Source: Neobacillus cucumis (GTDB taxonomy: Bacteria; Bacillota; Bacilli; Bacillales; Cytobacillaceae). Taken from it: a stretch of 64,000 bases of DNA. Under the pieces are notes generated by a model that was not told where the DNA came from, ran no database searches, and saw only the letters and a program-made list of their open reading frames with translations. Numbering within the stretch: position 1 is the stretch's first letter; each line of letters starts with the position of its first letter. Location of the stretch: positions 31,934-95,933 of the forward strand of contig NZ_PGVE01000044.1 in NCBI RefSeq assembly GCF_002860255.1. The letters run 5' to 3'. The position numbers and the translations under genes are program-made. Of this stretch, positions 26,065 to 34,729 are shown piece after piece.

Positions 26065-27802
26065 GTTTATCACCTTGAATTGGAAATGATATTCTAATCG
26101 TCGTACCGTTGTTTTCACTTGCACAAATCATTAATCCATAGTTTTTGCCGTAATAGAGTTCCAGCCGTTCCTGAACGTTACGGATGCCATGTCCGCCACG
26201 TTCCGGTTTTTCGGTATGATTTAAATTCATCAATACTTGTTGATCCATCCCCTTGCCGTTATCCTCAATCCAAAATTGGCCACGACCGTTGGTAACCCTC
26301 CCGCTAATTTTGATACGCCCTGTGTGGGTTGGATCAAAGGCATGGATTAAAATATTCTCAACTAAGGGTTGAAGGATCAGTTTTAAAACAGGCTGGTATT
26401 CCAATGCCTTTTCAACCTCTACTTCATAAGAAAAACGATTATCATAACGGATTTTTTGTATCTCTAAATAACTCATCACATGGCGTATCTCATCTTTGAC
26501 CATCACTTCATAACCACCATTGATACTGATACGCAATAATTTGCCTAGATTAATCGTCATTTTACTAATATCCTTTTGACCATTTAAGGAAGCAAGCGCA
26601 TTGATCGATTCAAGGGTATTATATAAAAAGTGAGGATTGATTTGCTGTTGCAGCACCTTGAATTGTGCTTCCCGCTTCCGTTCCTGTTCCGTTTCCACTT
26701 CCCTTAACAACTGTTGGATACGGGTAATCATGTTATTGAACCCCATGGCTATTTTCTCTAATTCTTTGATTTTATAGCGTCTGATCCGGATGCTCAACGT
26801 CCCTTTTTCTGCAAGTTTCATATATTTTAATAGCTCCTGAATGAAAAGGGAGATTCGTTTCAAATAGAACATATTAAAAAGACCTGCGATGATCAACGCT
26901 ACACCAACAATTAATAGAGTCATATTTCGAATATGAGTAATGTCGTTAGAAATATCCTTCCATGGTTTAATCGAAATCATCATAAGAGAAGAGGAACCCG
27001 TTCCCGTGTGGAAACTGGAAGGCATATACGTAATTAAGCTTTTCTTCCCTTTCCACTTATCAATCAGATAGCCGCTTTTATTGGATTGAATATCTGAAAA
27101 GTGATCAATGGCAAATGGCTTACCCATCAAATTTCGATTCAATGAATAGACGATGGTGCCATTTTGATTGACTAACATCCCAGAGGCGGAACCTTCTTGA
27201 ACATCTTTAAAAATGGAATCAAACAGGTTCATGTTGACATCTAGAATGACATAACCTAAGTTATTTAGCGTATTAATATCCTTTACCACCCTGCCTAATG
27301 TAAAGGAAAACCTGTTATCCTGAGTAAACGGCTGATGTTCAGAAGGCGTCAGCCACACAGCTCCCCCCTTTTCCTTAAGGATTTGCCGGTAAAAAGAGCT
27401 TGATCTAAATTCCTGATAGGTTGGGATCTGAGTATCCCGTAAATGGGTCGCGCCCCCGCTTTCCCTATATAAAATAAAATCGGCTATTTGTGAGTTCCCC
27501 AACATCATTCCGGCAACGGCCTGCTGCTTGGTATAAAAATCAATCATAGAAGTCTGATCGTTGGTACTTAAATACGATTGAATCTCTCCCGATGAAATGA
27601 CATAATCCGAGAATGCATCTACCTCGGATACAGAAGCCATAACATTGCGGTCAACAGCCTTTAATGTTTGAACTGTTTGACTGCTGATTTTTTCCTGCAA
27701 TGCAGCCGATGATATTTTATAAGATACAAATCCTAATATGATGATAGGCAGTAAAATAAATAGTAAAAAGGCGATAATCATTTTTTGTTGAAATCCTAGC
27801 AT
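26054..27802 (-). CDS. Sensor histidine kinase (YesM/LytS-like)
   Basis: 582 residues. A membrane helix at about 8-28, a large extracytoplasmic dCache-like sensor, a second helix near 290-310, a HAMP domain and then a His-kinase domain with the phospho-acceptor in QINPHFLYNTLE. The ATPase region has ENILIHAFDP (N box), WIEDNGKGM and GGHGIRNVQERL (G boxes). This is the partner kinase of the AraC-type regulator. It probably reads the state of the adjacent binding lipoprotein at 27818 rather than sugar itself. Confidence 0.93.
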   Translation of the reverse strand: MLGFQQKMIIAFLLFILLPIIILGFVSYKISSAALQEKISSQTVQTLKAVDRNVMASVSEVDAFSDYVISSGEIQSYLSTNDQTSMIDFYTKQQAVAGMMLGNSQIADFILYRESGGATHLRDTQIPTYQEFRSSSFYRQILKEKGGAVWLTPSEHQPFTQDNRFSFTLGRVVKDINTLNNLGYVILDVNMNLFDSIFKDVQEGSASGMLVNQNGTIVYSLNRNLMGKPFAIDHFSDIQSNKSGYLIDKWKGKKSLITYMPSSFHTGTGSSSLMMISIKPWKDISNDITHIRNMTLLIVGVALIIAGLFNMFYLKRISLFIQELLKYMKLAEKGTLSIRIRRYKIKELEKIAMGFNNMITRIQQLLREVETEQERKREAQFKVLQQQINPHFLYNTLESINALASLNGQKDISKMTINLGKLLRISINGGYEVMVKDEIRHVMSYLEIQKIRYDNRFSYEVEVEKALEYQPVLKLILQPLVENILIHAFDPTHTGRIKISGRVTNGRGQFWIEDNGKGMDQQVLMNLNHTEKPERGGHGIRNVQERLELYYGKNYGLMICASENNGTTIRISFPIQGDKHGV

Positions 27803-27817
27803 GCAGACACCTATTTT

Positions 27818-29056
27818 CTATTTTAAATCCTTATATTGATTAAACATGTTTTCGAGGTTGATAAGAAAGGAATCGATATTCTTATCATAATAAAATTGTG
27901 CCGAGTACTTCCGGAAGTCAGATTCTGCTGCGGTGCCTCCTGACCAATAATGGTTCGGCCAATTCACTGTCTTACCCTCTAGAATTTTTTGATTCAGCAT
28001 TCGCAATTGTTCTTTATTCACCGTGACGCCCTTAACTGTGCTAATGGAGCCCTCATAATCTGATAGCCTTTGGGCCACCTCTTTTTTTGTCAAAAAAGCT
28101 AAAAACTCCTTTGCTTCCTTTGGATGTTTGGTATCCGAAGAGATCGCAAGTCCTATGTCGACCCCGCCCAAAACTTTGTTTTTTTCAGGTTGATTGGTCG
28201 CTGGAAACGGAAAAATCCCATACTGAAAGGAAGGATTATATTTTTCTATTTCTGATAATGCCCATGTGCCCATCACATACATCGTACCTTCTCCATTTGC
28301 AAATTTTCGGTTTACAGTAAAATAATCCTCTTGAAAGGAATTGGGCTGTACATATGAAAGGGCTTTGAGAGTCTTATCTGATATTTCCCTCCATACTTGA
28401 TCTTTCGATAAAGAAAACGAATGTTGTTCCCAATAGGTATTGTTTATTTCATTAGCGACTAGGTTTAAATTAAAAATACTAGTTTTGTTAGCATCTTTAT
28501 TGGGCATGATCAAAGGTATTTTTCCAGCAGCCTTCAATTTTTCCATCACCGCAATAAACTCATCCCATGTTTTAGGAATCGACAGATGATATTCCCGAAA
28601 TTGATCTTTATTATAGAGTACACCTACTGCATTCTGCGTTAACGCCACCCCATACATTTTTCCGTTTACTAGATAACGATTTTGAATGGTTGGATTAATA
28701 TTCTGAATGAAGTCTTCATGGGTCAAATCTAATAAATACCCTTTTTCCGCTCTAATCAGATAATCTTGTTCAATGGGATAGGTAATAAAAATATCCGGGA
28801 TATCCCCTCTCGCAATTCTTGTTTTTAATACCGTCATTCCTTCAGGTACGACTTCTTGTTTGATGTCAATCGAGGGGTGTTGTTTTTCAAATTCATGAAT
28901 GAGTTCGTTAAAAACTCTCTCTGTTTCAAATTTTGGTGACAAAAACTCCAGTTGTACCTTCTGTTTCTTGGCTGTTACGGATTTTAACTGGTGACCATCA
29001 CACGCGGTCAGTATGATAACTAGAATTAAACAGATAAGACGAAAAAGAGACTTCAT
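27818..29056 (-). CDS. Sensory solute-binding lipoprotein of a three-component system
   Basis: 412 residues. Short signal with lipobox LTAC and Cys19. It is a family 1 binding-protein fold (QLEFLSPKFETERVFNELIH), shorter and more diverged than the transport protein at 23503. It lies 15 bases before the histidine kinase gene and is separated from the permeases, so its job is most likely sensing. It would present bound sugar to the kinase's outer domain. It could still feed the permeases as a second binding protein. AGGTGG precedes the ATG. Confidence 0.88.
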   Translation of the reverse strand: MKSLFRLICLILVIILTACDGHQLKSVTAKKQKVQLEFLSPKFETERVFNELIHEFEKQHPSIDIKQEVVPEGMTVLKTRIARGDIPDIFITYPIEQDYLIRAEKGYLLDLTHEDFIQNINPTIQNRYLVNGKMYGVALTQNAVGVLYNKDQFREYHLSIPKTWDEFIAVMEKLKAAGKIPLIMPNKDANKTSIFNLNLVANEINNTYWEQHSFSLSKDQVWREISDKTLKALSYVQPNSFQEDYFTVNRKFANGEGTMYVMGTWALSEIEKYNPSFQYGIFPFPATNQPEKNKVLGGVDIGLAISSDTKHPKEAKEFLAFLTKKEVAQRLSDYEGSISTVKGVTVNKEQLRMLNQKILEGKTVNWPNHYWSGGTAAESDFRKYSAQFYYDKNIDSFLINLENMFNQYKDLK

Positions 29057-29100
29057 AGAACCACCTAATTTTTCCCATATGGAATTAGTTTGCAGTAAGT

Positions 29101-29114
29101 TGGAATCGATTACA
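29101..29114. promoter_or_regulatory. Probable cre box of the sensory operon
   Basis: TGGAATCGATTACA fits the CcpA consensus TGWAANCGNTNWCA with one mismatch. It is about 45 bases upstream of the sensory lipoprotein start, consistent with glucose repression of the whole regulon. Confidence 0.55.
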
Positions 29115-29204
29115 CAAACCTGATTCTATCATACTATAAAAACTTACCTGAAAAATCTATATTGATCATAAGTTATCATTTACCAATGCCTGAAAAAAAC
29201 AATA

Positions 29205-29231
29205 GACAAAAACCCACAAATATGTGGGTTT
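29205..29231 (-). terminator. Second terminator downstream of ugd
   Basis: AAACCCACA pairs with TGTGGGTTT across a 4-base loop, and a T-rich tail follows on the minus strand. It lies between ugd and the sensory operon. Confidence 0.7.
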
Positions 29232-29250
29232 AACCGGTATCTGTCTATAA

Positions 29251-29288
29251 TTAAAAAGAAGCCATTCCCACCACAGGTGGAAATGGCT
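29251..29288 (-). terminator. First terminator downstream of ugd
   Basis: A 13-bp stem with one mismatch (AGCCATTCCCACC with GGTGGAAATGGCT), followed on the minus strand by TTCTTTTT. Together with the hairpin at 29205 and the cre box it accounts for the structure in the 300-base gap 29057-29356. Confidence 0.8.
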
Positions 29289-29356
29289 CTAAAAGAAGTT
29301 GACTATATTTTTATGCCTTTTATCAAAAGTCCATGATAAGTGTCCATCGTGATATT

Positions 29357-30523
29357 TTAATCCCGGCTAAACAAATCTCTGGTATACACTTTATCCTTAA
29401 CATCCTTCAATTCATCGGATAAACGATTGGCCACAATGACATCTGAAATCTTTTTAAATTCTTCAAAATCATTAATGACTCTAGAATTAAAGAATTTCTC
29501 TTCATGAAGGGCTGGCTCGTACACGACGACTTCAATTCCCTTCGCTTTTATACGCTTCATCACACCTTGGATCGCAGACTGTCTAAAGTTATCTGAATCC
29601 ATTTTCATGGTAAGTCGATAAATACCGACCACCTTAGGATTCCGTTTAATAATCATATCTGCAATGTGGTCTTTTCTTGTTCTATTCGCATCCACAATGG
29701 CAGTCATAATATTATTAGGAACGTCTGAGTAGTTGGCCAGCAACTGCTTGGTATCTTTCGGCAGGCAGTATCCTCCATATCCAAAGGATGGATTATTATA
29801 ATGAGTACCGATACGTGGATCCAGTCCGACTCCATCGATAATTTGTTTCGAATCTAGTCCTCTTACCTCCGCATAGGAATCGAGCTCATTGAAGAATGCA
29901 ACCCTCATCGCAAGGTAGGTGTTAGCAAAAAGCTTAATCGCTTCTGCTTCCGTTGAATTCGTAAACAATACATCAATACTTTCTTTCAAAGCACCTTCTA
30001 CTAATAAATCAGCAAACATCTTCGCTCTTTCGGATTGTTCCCCAACAATAATTCTTGAAGGATACAGGTTATCGTAAAGGGCTTTTCCTTCTCTTAAAAA
30101 CTCAGGTGAGAAGATAATATTATTCGTTTCAAACTTCTCTCTTACCTTCTCTGTATAACCTACAGGTACGGTGGACTTAATCACCATGACAGCGTCTGGA
30201 TTAATGGATAAGACATTGGCAATGACAGCTTCAACTGATCTTGTATTAAAATAGTTCAATTCCGGATCATAGTTTGTCGGCGTTGAGATAATGACATACT
30301 CCGCGTCTTTGAACGCTACATAATTATCCGTGGTAGCCGTTAAATTAAGCTCCTTTGTTGCTAAATATTCCTCAATCTCTTTATCTAAAATAGGCGACCT
30401 TTTATTATTAATCATATCCACTTTTTCTTGGATAATATCAAGAGCAATCACTTCATTATGCTGGGCCAGTAAAATGGCATTAGATAATCCCACATAGCCC
30501 GTTCCTGCAATCGTAATTTTCAT
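29357..30523 (-). CDS. ugd: UDP-glucose 6-dehydrogenase, short (enterobacterial-like) form
   Basis: 388 residues, the length of E. coli Ugd and shorter than B. subtilis TuaD. The NAD site is GTGYVG at 7-12, and the catalytic Cys lies in [14 protein letters not shown]. Long stretches resemble E. coli Ugd from memory ([34 protein letters not shown]). It oxidises UDP-glucose to UDP-glucuronate for acidic surface polysaccharide. It stands alone with two terminators downstream and no glycosyltransferase neighbours. Horizontal gain is possible. GGAGATG precedes the ATG. Confidence 0.92.
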   Translation of the reverse strand: MKITIAGTGYVGLSNAILLAQHNEVIALDIIQEKVDMINNKRSPILDKEIEEYLATKELNLTATTDNYVAFKDAEYVIISTPTNYDPELNYFNTRSVEAVIANVLSINPDAVMVIKSTVPVGYTEKVREKFETNNIIFSPEFLREGKALYDNLYPSRIIVGEQSERAKMFADLLVEGALKESIDVLFTNSTEAEAIKLFANTYLAMRVAFFNELDSYAEVRGLDSKQIIDGVGLDPRIGTHYNNPSFGYGGYCLPKDTKQLLANYSDVPNNIMTAIVDANRTRKDHIADMIIKRNPKVVGIYRLTMKMDSDNFRQSAIQGVMKRIKAKGIEVVVYEPALHEEKFFNSRVINDFEEFKKISDVIVANRLSDELKDVKDKVYTRDLFSRD

Positions 30524-30900
30524 TTCAATACATCTCCACTAGTAATATTTGTTGTTGGAAGCATGGGGACGGTTCTCATGCTTCCGATGCATGAACACAT
30601 TAGTTATAAGTAATAACGTTAGTATAAAAAATATATAGGTAAATTATGTCTATTGTATCATACCTATTTTAGAGACTTCATGTAAATATAGACAGACCCT
30701 ATTTTCCTAAAGACACATTGGCCGTTTGAATCATCAAGGTGTCAAAACAAAACACCAGATAATATGGCAAACAAAATAAATTGTACCATTATATTATTTA
30801 AAATGCTAAAAATCCCATTAAATTTCTATTTTTGTCAATAAGGGTCTTCCCCCTTCGAACGGGGAAAATGATTTTTTTTATGGATTCTGCTTTAATAGGA
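30524..30900. other. AT-rich gene-free stretch
   Basis: 377 bases upstream of ugd. It holds REP-like copy 7 and a short inverted pair TTCCCC...GGGGAA near 30846-30866 without a T tract. No frame or RNA is recognised. Confidence 0.45.
30558..30594. repeat. REP-like palindrome family, copy 7 (truncated)
   Basis: The full left arm GAAGCATGGGGACGGTTCTC is followed by ATGCTTCCGATGCATGAAC, and then the element breaks off. Confidence 0.8.
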
Positions 30901-31353
30901 TTACTCTACACTTGCACCAGTTCTCCTCCTTTTATTTATCCTTACGATAAAATAAGTCAACAGCAGAACCAGAAAGGCACCGACACCATCAAATAAAAAG
31001 ACGTCTTTTATGGAAGCCGTCCTGCCTGGCATAAAGGATTGATGATATTCATCAGTCATAGCATAAACAACCGTTAGAATCCATGAAAAAATATAAGCGA
31101 AACGGTAGGCTTCAAGAGACTTAAACAATAAGAATGCGAGGAAGCCGAAAACCGTAATATGAGTGAGTTTCCTCACGAGAAAGTTTAGCTGATCTACTGC
31201 AGCATGGTCCAATCCGTTTATATGTAAAAACACCAATAGTTTTTGAATTCCATCAGAAGTATTTTCTCCAGTAGAATAGGGAACTTGCGTAAACGTAAAT
31301 ATAACTGCCATCCACAGAATCGCCGCAACAACCCACCATTTTCTTCTTTTCAT
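30901..31353 (-). CDS. VanZ-family membrane protein
   Basis: 150 residues and four or five membrane segments. The family motifs are FTQVPYSTG near the N-terminus, RKLTHITVFGFLAFLLF in the middle, and YAMTDEYHQSFMPGRTASIKD. VanZ-like proteins are linked to low-level teicoplanin resistance in enterococci. In Bacillus their role is unknown. AAGAAGG precedes the ATG. It is monocistronic. Confidence 0.87.
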   Translation of the reverse strand: MKRRKWWVVAAILWMAVIFTFTQVPYSTGENTSDGIQKLLVFLHINGLDHAAVDQLNFLVRKLTHITVFGFLAFLLFKSLEAYRFAYIFSWILTVVYAMTDEYHQSFMPGRTASIKDVFLFDGVGAFLVLLLTYFIVRINKRRRTGASVE

Positions 31354-31413
31354 TCGCGCTACCTTCTTCCTATTTATCTCAATAACTACTATAGTATAAC
31401 CTCTCTACTAATG

Positions 31414-31475
31414 GAAGCATGGGGACGGTTCTCTTACTTCCAAAACGGAATCATAAGAACCGTCCCCATGCTTCC
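31414..31475. repeat. REP-like palindrome family, copy 8
   Basis: Arms GAAGCATGGGGACGGTTCTC and AAGAACCGTCCCCATGCTTC flank a degenerate centre. It lies upstream of the vanZ-like gene. Confidence 0.88.
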
Positions 31476-31726
31476 TTCACATCTGATATAATTAGGATTG
31501 GAGAAGTGTTAAGCCATCATTTAAAATCTTTAAAGGATGTTGCCTATCCGCATTCTCCTTTGGTGGAAACTGGTGTCCTCTGGGAGCCAGTTCATTTCGG
31601 GTTCAATTCCCACTTATGAATCCACTCACAGTATATAAATGTTATGGCCAATTTTGCAGGTAAGACCTCCATTGTCCATTCAATACTCTGGGTGGATTCA
31701 AAAAATATATCTTAAGGGAAGGTGAT
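31476..31726. other. Structured gene-free stretch before the slipin gene
   Basis: The ends TGAATCCAC (31617-31625) and GTGGATTCA (31692-31700) are perfect inverted repeats 66 bases apart, and the middle contains a T-arm-like GGGTTCAATTCCC just to the left. No reading frame fits. It could be a small RNA, a leader of the slipin gene or the trace of an inserted element. Confidence 0.35.
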
Positions 31727-31729
31727 GGA

Positions 31730-32455
31730 ATGTTAGATATTATTATGACTGTAAGTTTAATTATCTTAATTTTCTCATTAATATTATTTATAGTTAAAAA
31801 GCTTATTAGATCGATCACTATTTATCAATTTGAACGTGGAGTGAAATATCACCATGGAAAGTTTAAAGAAATACTAGGCCCAGGAAAGTATACCTACTTC
31901 ACTTCATCTACCCGTTTAGAAATATTTGATATGAGACCTGCCATTCTCCAATTGAACGGACAAGAATTATTAACCTCAGACAATATTAGCGTCAAAATTA
32001 GTTTAGCAGTAAAATATCAGATTCTAGATCCCCAAGCACTTATTTCACACTATCAAGATTACCAAGAACATCTATATATGAACATTCAATTTAAACTGCG
32101 AGAAGTCATATCCTCGATAGAAATGGATGAGCTATTGGCAAATCGCAAAAAAATAAACGAGACAGTTAGAAATTTACTAGTAGAAGACAACTCTTTAATC
32201 GGCTTCTCTATCCAATCAGTGGATGTAAAGGACATTATGTTGTCAGCTGAATTAAAGAAAGTTTATTCAGAAGTCATTAAGGCAAAAAAAGAGGCCCTAT
32301 CCTTATTAGAGAAAGCACGCGGGGAAACGGCAACCTTAAGAAGCTTAGCAAATACCGCTAAAATGCTAGAAAATAATCCTGAATTAGCGAAACTAAGATT
32401 AATCCAAACCATCGAAGCCTCACAGGGAAATACCTTCATTATTGATCTCAAATAG
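31730..32455 (+). CDS. Slipin/SPFH-domain membrane protein
   Basis: 241 residues. One N-terminal membrane helix (about 4-24) is followed by a Band 7/SPFH domain (about 30-190; YQFERGVKYHHGKFKEILGPG) and a helical Ala/Glu-rich tail (KKEALSLLEKARGETATLR). Slipins form membrane microdomain scaffolds and often partner with an NfeD protein, but none is nearby. AAGGTGATGG precedes the ATG. REP-like copy 9 starts at the base after the stop. Confidence 0.87.
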   Translation: MLDIIMTVSLIILIFSLILFIVKKLIRSITIYQFERGVKYHHGKFKEILGPGKYTYFTSSTRLEIFDMRPAILQLNGQELLTSDNISVKISLAVKYQILDPQALISHYQDYQEHLYMNIQFKLREVISSIEMDELLANRKKINETVRNLLVEDNSLIGFSIQSVDVKDIMLSAELKKVYSEVIKAKKEALSLLEKARGETATLRSLANTAKMLENNPELAKLRLIQTIEASQGNTFIIDLK

Positions 32456-32528
32456 GAAACATGGGGGACGGTTCTCTTGCTTCCAAAACGGAAGCATAAG
32501 AACCGTCCCCATGCTTCCCCATGCTTCC
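32456..32528. repeat. REP-like palindrome family, copy 9
   Basis: Left arm GGGGGACGGTTCTCTTGCTTC, right arm GAAGCATAAGAACCGTCCCC, then ATGCTTCCCCATGCTTCC as in copy 5. It touches the slipin stop codon. Confidence 0.88.
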
Positions 32529-32581
32529 AAAAAAGAAAAAAACACGCCGGTGTATCAGCGTGTGTATGTATGTTTTTTTAT

Positions 32582-32767
32582 TTAATTAAAGATATATTGT
32601 TCTTCTAGCGGGTGCGGATAACGGAGCTGTACTTTCCCCTCAGGAATTTCTGGTTTTACCACTACCGTATGGCCCTTTGTTTCATTTTCCCGAATTCTTG
32701 CTGCTAATTGGTCTACATTTCTGCCATCATAATAGGAAGGCTGGTTGTTTCGGTCTAAATTCATCAT
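32582..32767 (-). CDS. Small conserved-looking protein
   Basis: 61 residues, hydrophilic (MMNLDRNNQPSYYDGRNVDQ), ending in PHPLEEQYIFN. GGGGAG lies 6 bases before the ATG at 32767. No membrane segment is present. I do not recognise the family; spacing and ribosome site support a real gene. It follows the secreted-protein gene at 32814 on the same strand, about 46 bases apart, so the two may share a transcript. Confidence 0.6.
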   Translation of the reverse strand: MMNLDRNNQPSYYDGRNVDQLAARIRENETKGHTVVVKPEIPEGKVQLRYPHPLEEQYIFN

Positions 32768-32813
32768 TATCTTCTCCCCTTAATAGAAATACAATCGTCA
32801 CTTTTTGTATGTT

Positions 32814-33362
32814 TTATTTAATCATTGGATTGAATTGAGCAAACATACCAGTAGGGTTTGCTTCCCATAACCAAACATGCTTGTCAAAGTGTCTTGGTTC
32901 GCCAGGTCCATGACCATCCATTGGTCCCTCAAATTCTTGACCAAATACTGTTGGGTTATCAGTGCCATCACCTGCATGTCCGGCAGCTACCCATTCATCA
33001 ACACTAATGATATACTCAACCCCGACAAGTCTCACGCCGCCTCCATCCTTAGTAGGAACATAGAGCAAGCATTCAGGTTTGTCTGCTTCGACTTTCCCAT
33101 CACCCATTCGAGAATAGTTAATATAATGGATCCCCATAGTACCTAACCCAGGAACTGACACACTTTCACCTTCAGGTTCAAATCCGTCCTTTAGTGCTTC
33201 GTTTACATCATGGTACTTAGTTGTGGCGTTTCTCACTTCAGCCAATTGCTTATTAATAGTACTATCTGTAGAAGGATTCGCTGGAGCAGCAAATGCAGAA
33301 CCTACTAAACTAAAACTTAAAGCTAGTCCACCTAAACCAACTAGTATTTTTTTCCTAACCAC
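32814..33362 (-). CDS. Secreted conserved hypothetical protein
   Basis: 182 residues with a clear Sec signal peptide (basic start, hydrophobic core, cleavage after AFA). The mature part has the conserved-looking blocks TMGIHYINYS, CLLYVPTKDG, VGVEYIISVDEW and HFDKHVWLWEANPTGMFAQF. I recall similar His/Trp-rich proteins annotated as hypothetical in many bacteria, with no known activity. The GTG at 33362 has AGGGGG at 7 bases; a TTG at 33365 is the alternative. It acts outside the membrane. Confidence 0.8.
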   Translation of the reverse strand: MVRKKILVGLGGLALSFSLVGSAFAAPANPSTDSTINKQLAEVRNATTKYHDVNEALKDGFEPEGESVSVPGLGTMGIHYINYSRMGDGKVEADKPECLLYVPTKDGGGVRLVGVEYIISVDEWVAAGHAGDGTDNPTVFGQEFEGPMDGHGPGEPRHFDKHVWLWEANPTGMFAQFNPMIK

Positions 33363-33598
33363 CAAAATTCCCCCTGCTAAAGTAATAATTAGAATTTATC
33401 ATCTAATTAATAATATAGTCATAGGTATAAAGTTGTAAATGAATTATTTTCGACATATTTTTTAGGTCTTAATACCTTATTTTCTGCATTTAATTTCCTC
33501 CCTCACCAGGGTTTTTACAATTTGTTTCCATCCATATGGGGGCAGATAAATAAATATCGACTTATTTCACTTTATCATTCAGAAGTACCGGAATTATT

Positions 33599-34696
33599 TT
33601 ATAATGATTTAACTATATATTTCTTTATAAGCAAACATATCACCAAGATCAACGGAATGATAAATTGTAATGGAATATGCAGATATAATGGAACAATATC
33701 CAAACCGATGAACAAGTGTTGGATAATGTTTTTAGATAATACAAATGTAAAGATAAAGGTAAGAATCGCTGAAATAAAAATTCGTCCATTTGGTTTTGTC
33801 TTTGGAAACAAATGGGCAAGAATCATTAGCCCGCCATACAAAAAAATGGTGATTTTTACAAATCCGCCTATAAGGTTGAGAATAACTGCAAAAGTTTCTA
33901 TATGGGGCAGAAATTCTAATAAGCTGGTCAGTTCCAAAGCCTTCACAAACGGAAAAACATACATATTGACTGTTTCAGAATTTAACAACCCCAGGATCAT
34001 TTCTCCAGCTAGAAGCAGGAGCACTCCTGTGATACATACAGAAAAAAAGGCGTATTTTCGCAGGGCTTTTTTATCGTTTGCATATGGAAATAACATCGTA
34101 AATACAATAAGCTCTCCATAGGGCACAGTGAATCCGGTTGGGAAAACGGACGAGAGTACATCCTTCAAGCTCGTCCGAAATACAGGGGTTAATTGACTGA
34201 ACTCAAAATAAGGAGATAGGTACCCAAAAACCATCAGAATTAGAATAATCACACACGTAAAAACACATAAAATTACAGAACTTCTTGCAGTAGCTTCTAT
34301 CCCTAGATAACAACTATACGAAACCACCAGAAGAAGCGTGAAAGAAATAACCCCAAAAGGGATGTTATGAAAAAGCACTTGACCGATAAAAAAAGAGAAA
34401 TCCTTTAACACTCTTCCTGCAATATATATAAAATATAAACAATAAATGAGTCCAAGGAGCTTGGAGATCCATCTCCCAAATCCAAGCTCTAATATTTGGA
34501 TTAAATTCCCCCACTTTCCTATCGAGTGAAGGAAAAGATAAAAATAAAAAATCCCTACTCCAAAGCCTAATGACAACAAGATCGTTATCCAAACATCTTG
34601 TTTGGTTTCAAAGTTCCATCCTACAACAATAGCACTTCCAAGCAAAAAGTTAATCATTAAGGAAAGTAATTCAATCGGCGCTAATCTGACAATCAT
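33599..34696 (-). CDS. Spore germination permease, GerB family
   Basis: 365 residues and ten membrane segments of the endospore germination permease family (APC-like fold). It forms the nutrient-binding part of the Ger receptor in the inner spore membrane. Family landmarks are GFTVPYGELIVFTMLFP in the middle and a Glu-containing helix near TSLLEFLPHIETFAVI. It is the last gene of an A-C-B operon, the order of B. subtilis gerK. AAAGGACTGG precedes the ATG. The germinant is unknown. Confidence 0.92.
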   Translation of the reverse strand: MIVRLAPIELLSLMINFLLGSAIVVGWNFETKQDVWITILLSLGFGVGIFYFYLFLHSIGKWGNLIQILELGFGRWISKLLGLIYCLYFIYIAGRVLKDFSFFIGQVLFHNIPFGVISFTLLLVVSYSCYLGIEATARSSVILCVFTCVIILILMVFGYLSPYFEFSQLTPVFRTSLKDVLSSVFPTGFTVPYGELIVFTMLFPYANDKKALRKYAFFSVCITGVLLLLAGEMILGLLNSETVNMYVFPFVKALELTSLLEFLPHIETFAVILNLIGGFVKITIFLYGGLMILAHLFPKTKPNGRIFISAILTFIFTFVLSKNIIQHLFIGLDIVPLYLHIPLQFIIPLILVICLLIKKYIVKSL

Positions 34697-34729
34697 TCTG
34701 TCCAGTCCTTTCCGTGCCCTTCGTTCAGG

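Noticed and set aside
31575..31616. tRNA-like T-arm GGGTTCAATTCCC
   Set aside because: Only three base pairs support the arm, and no acceptor, D-arm or anticodon arm can be drawn around it.
33522..34121. 199-codon plus-strand frame
   Set aside because: It lies antisense to the GerB-family gene and has the composition of a shadow frame.
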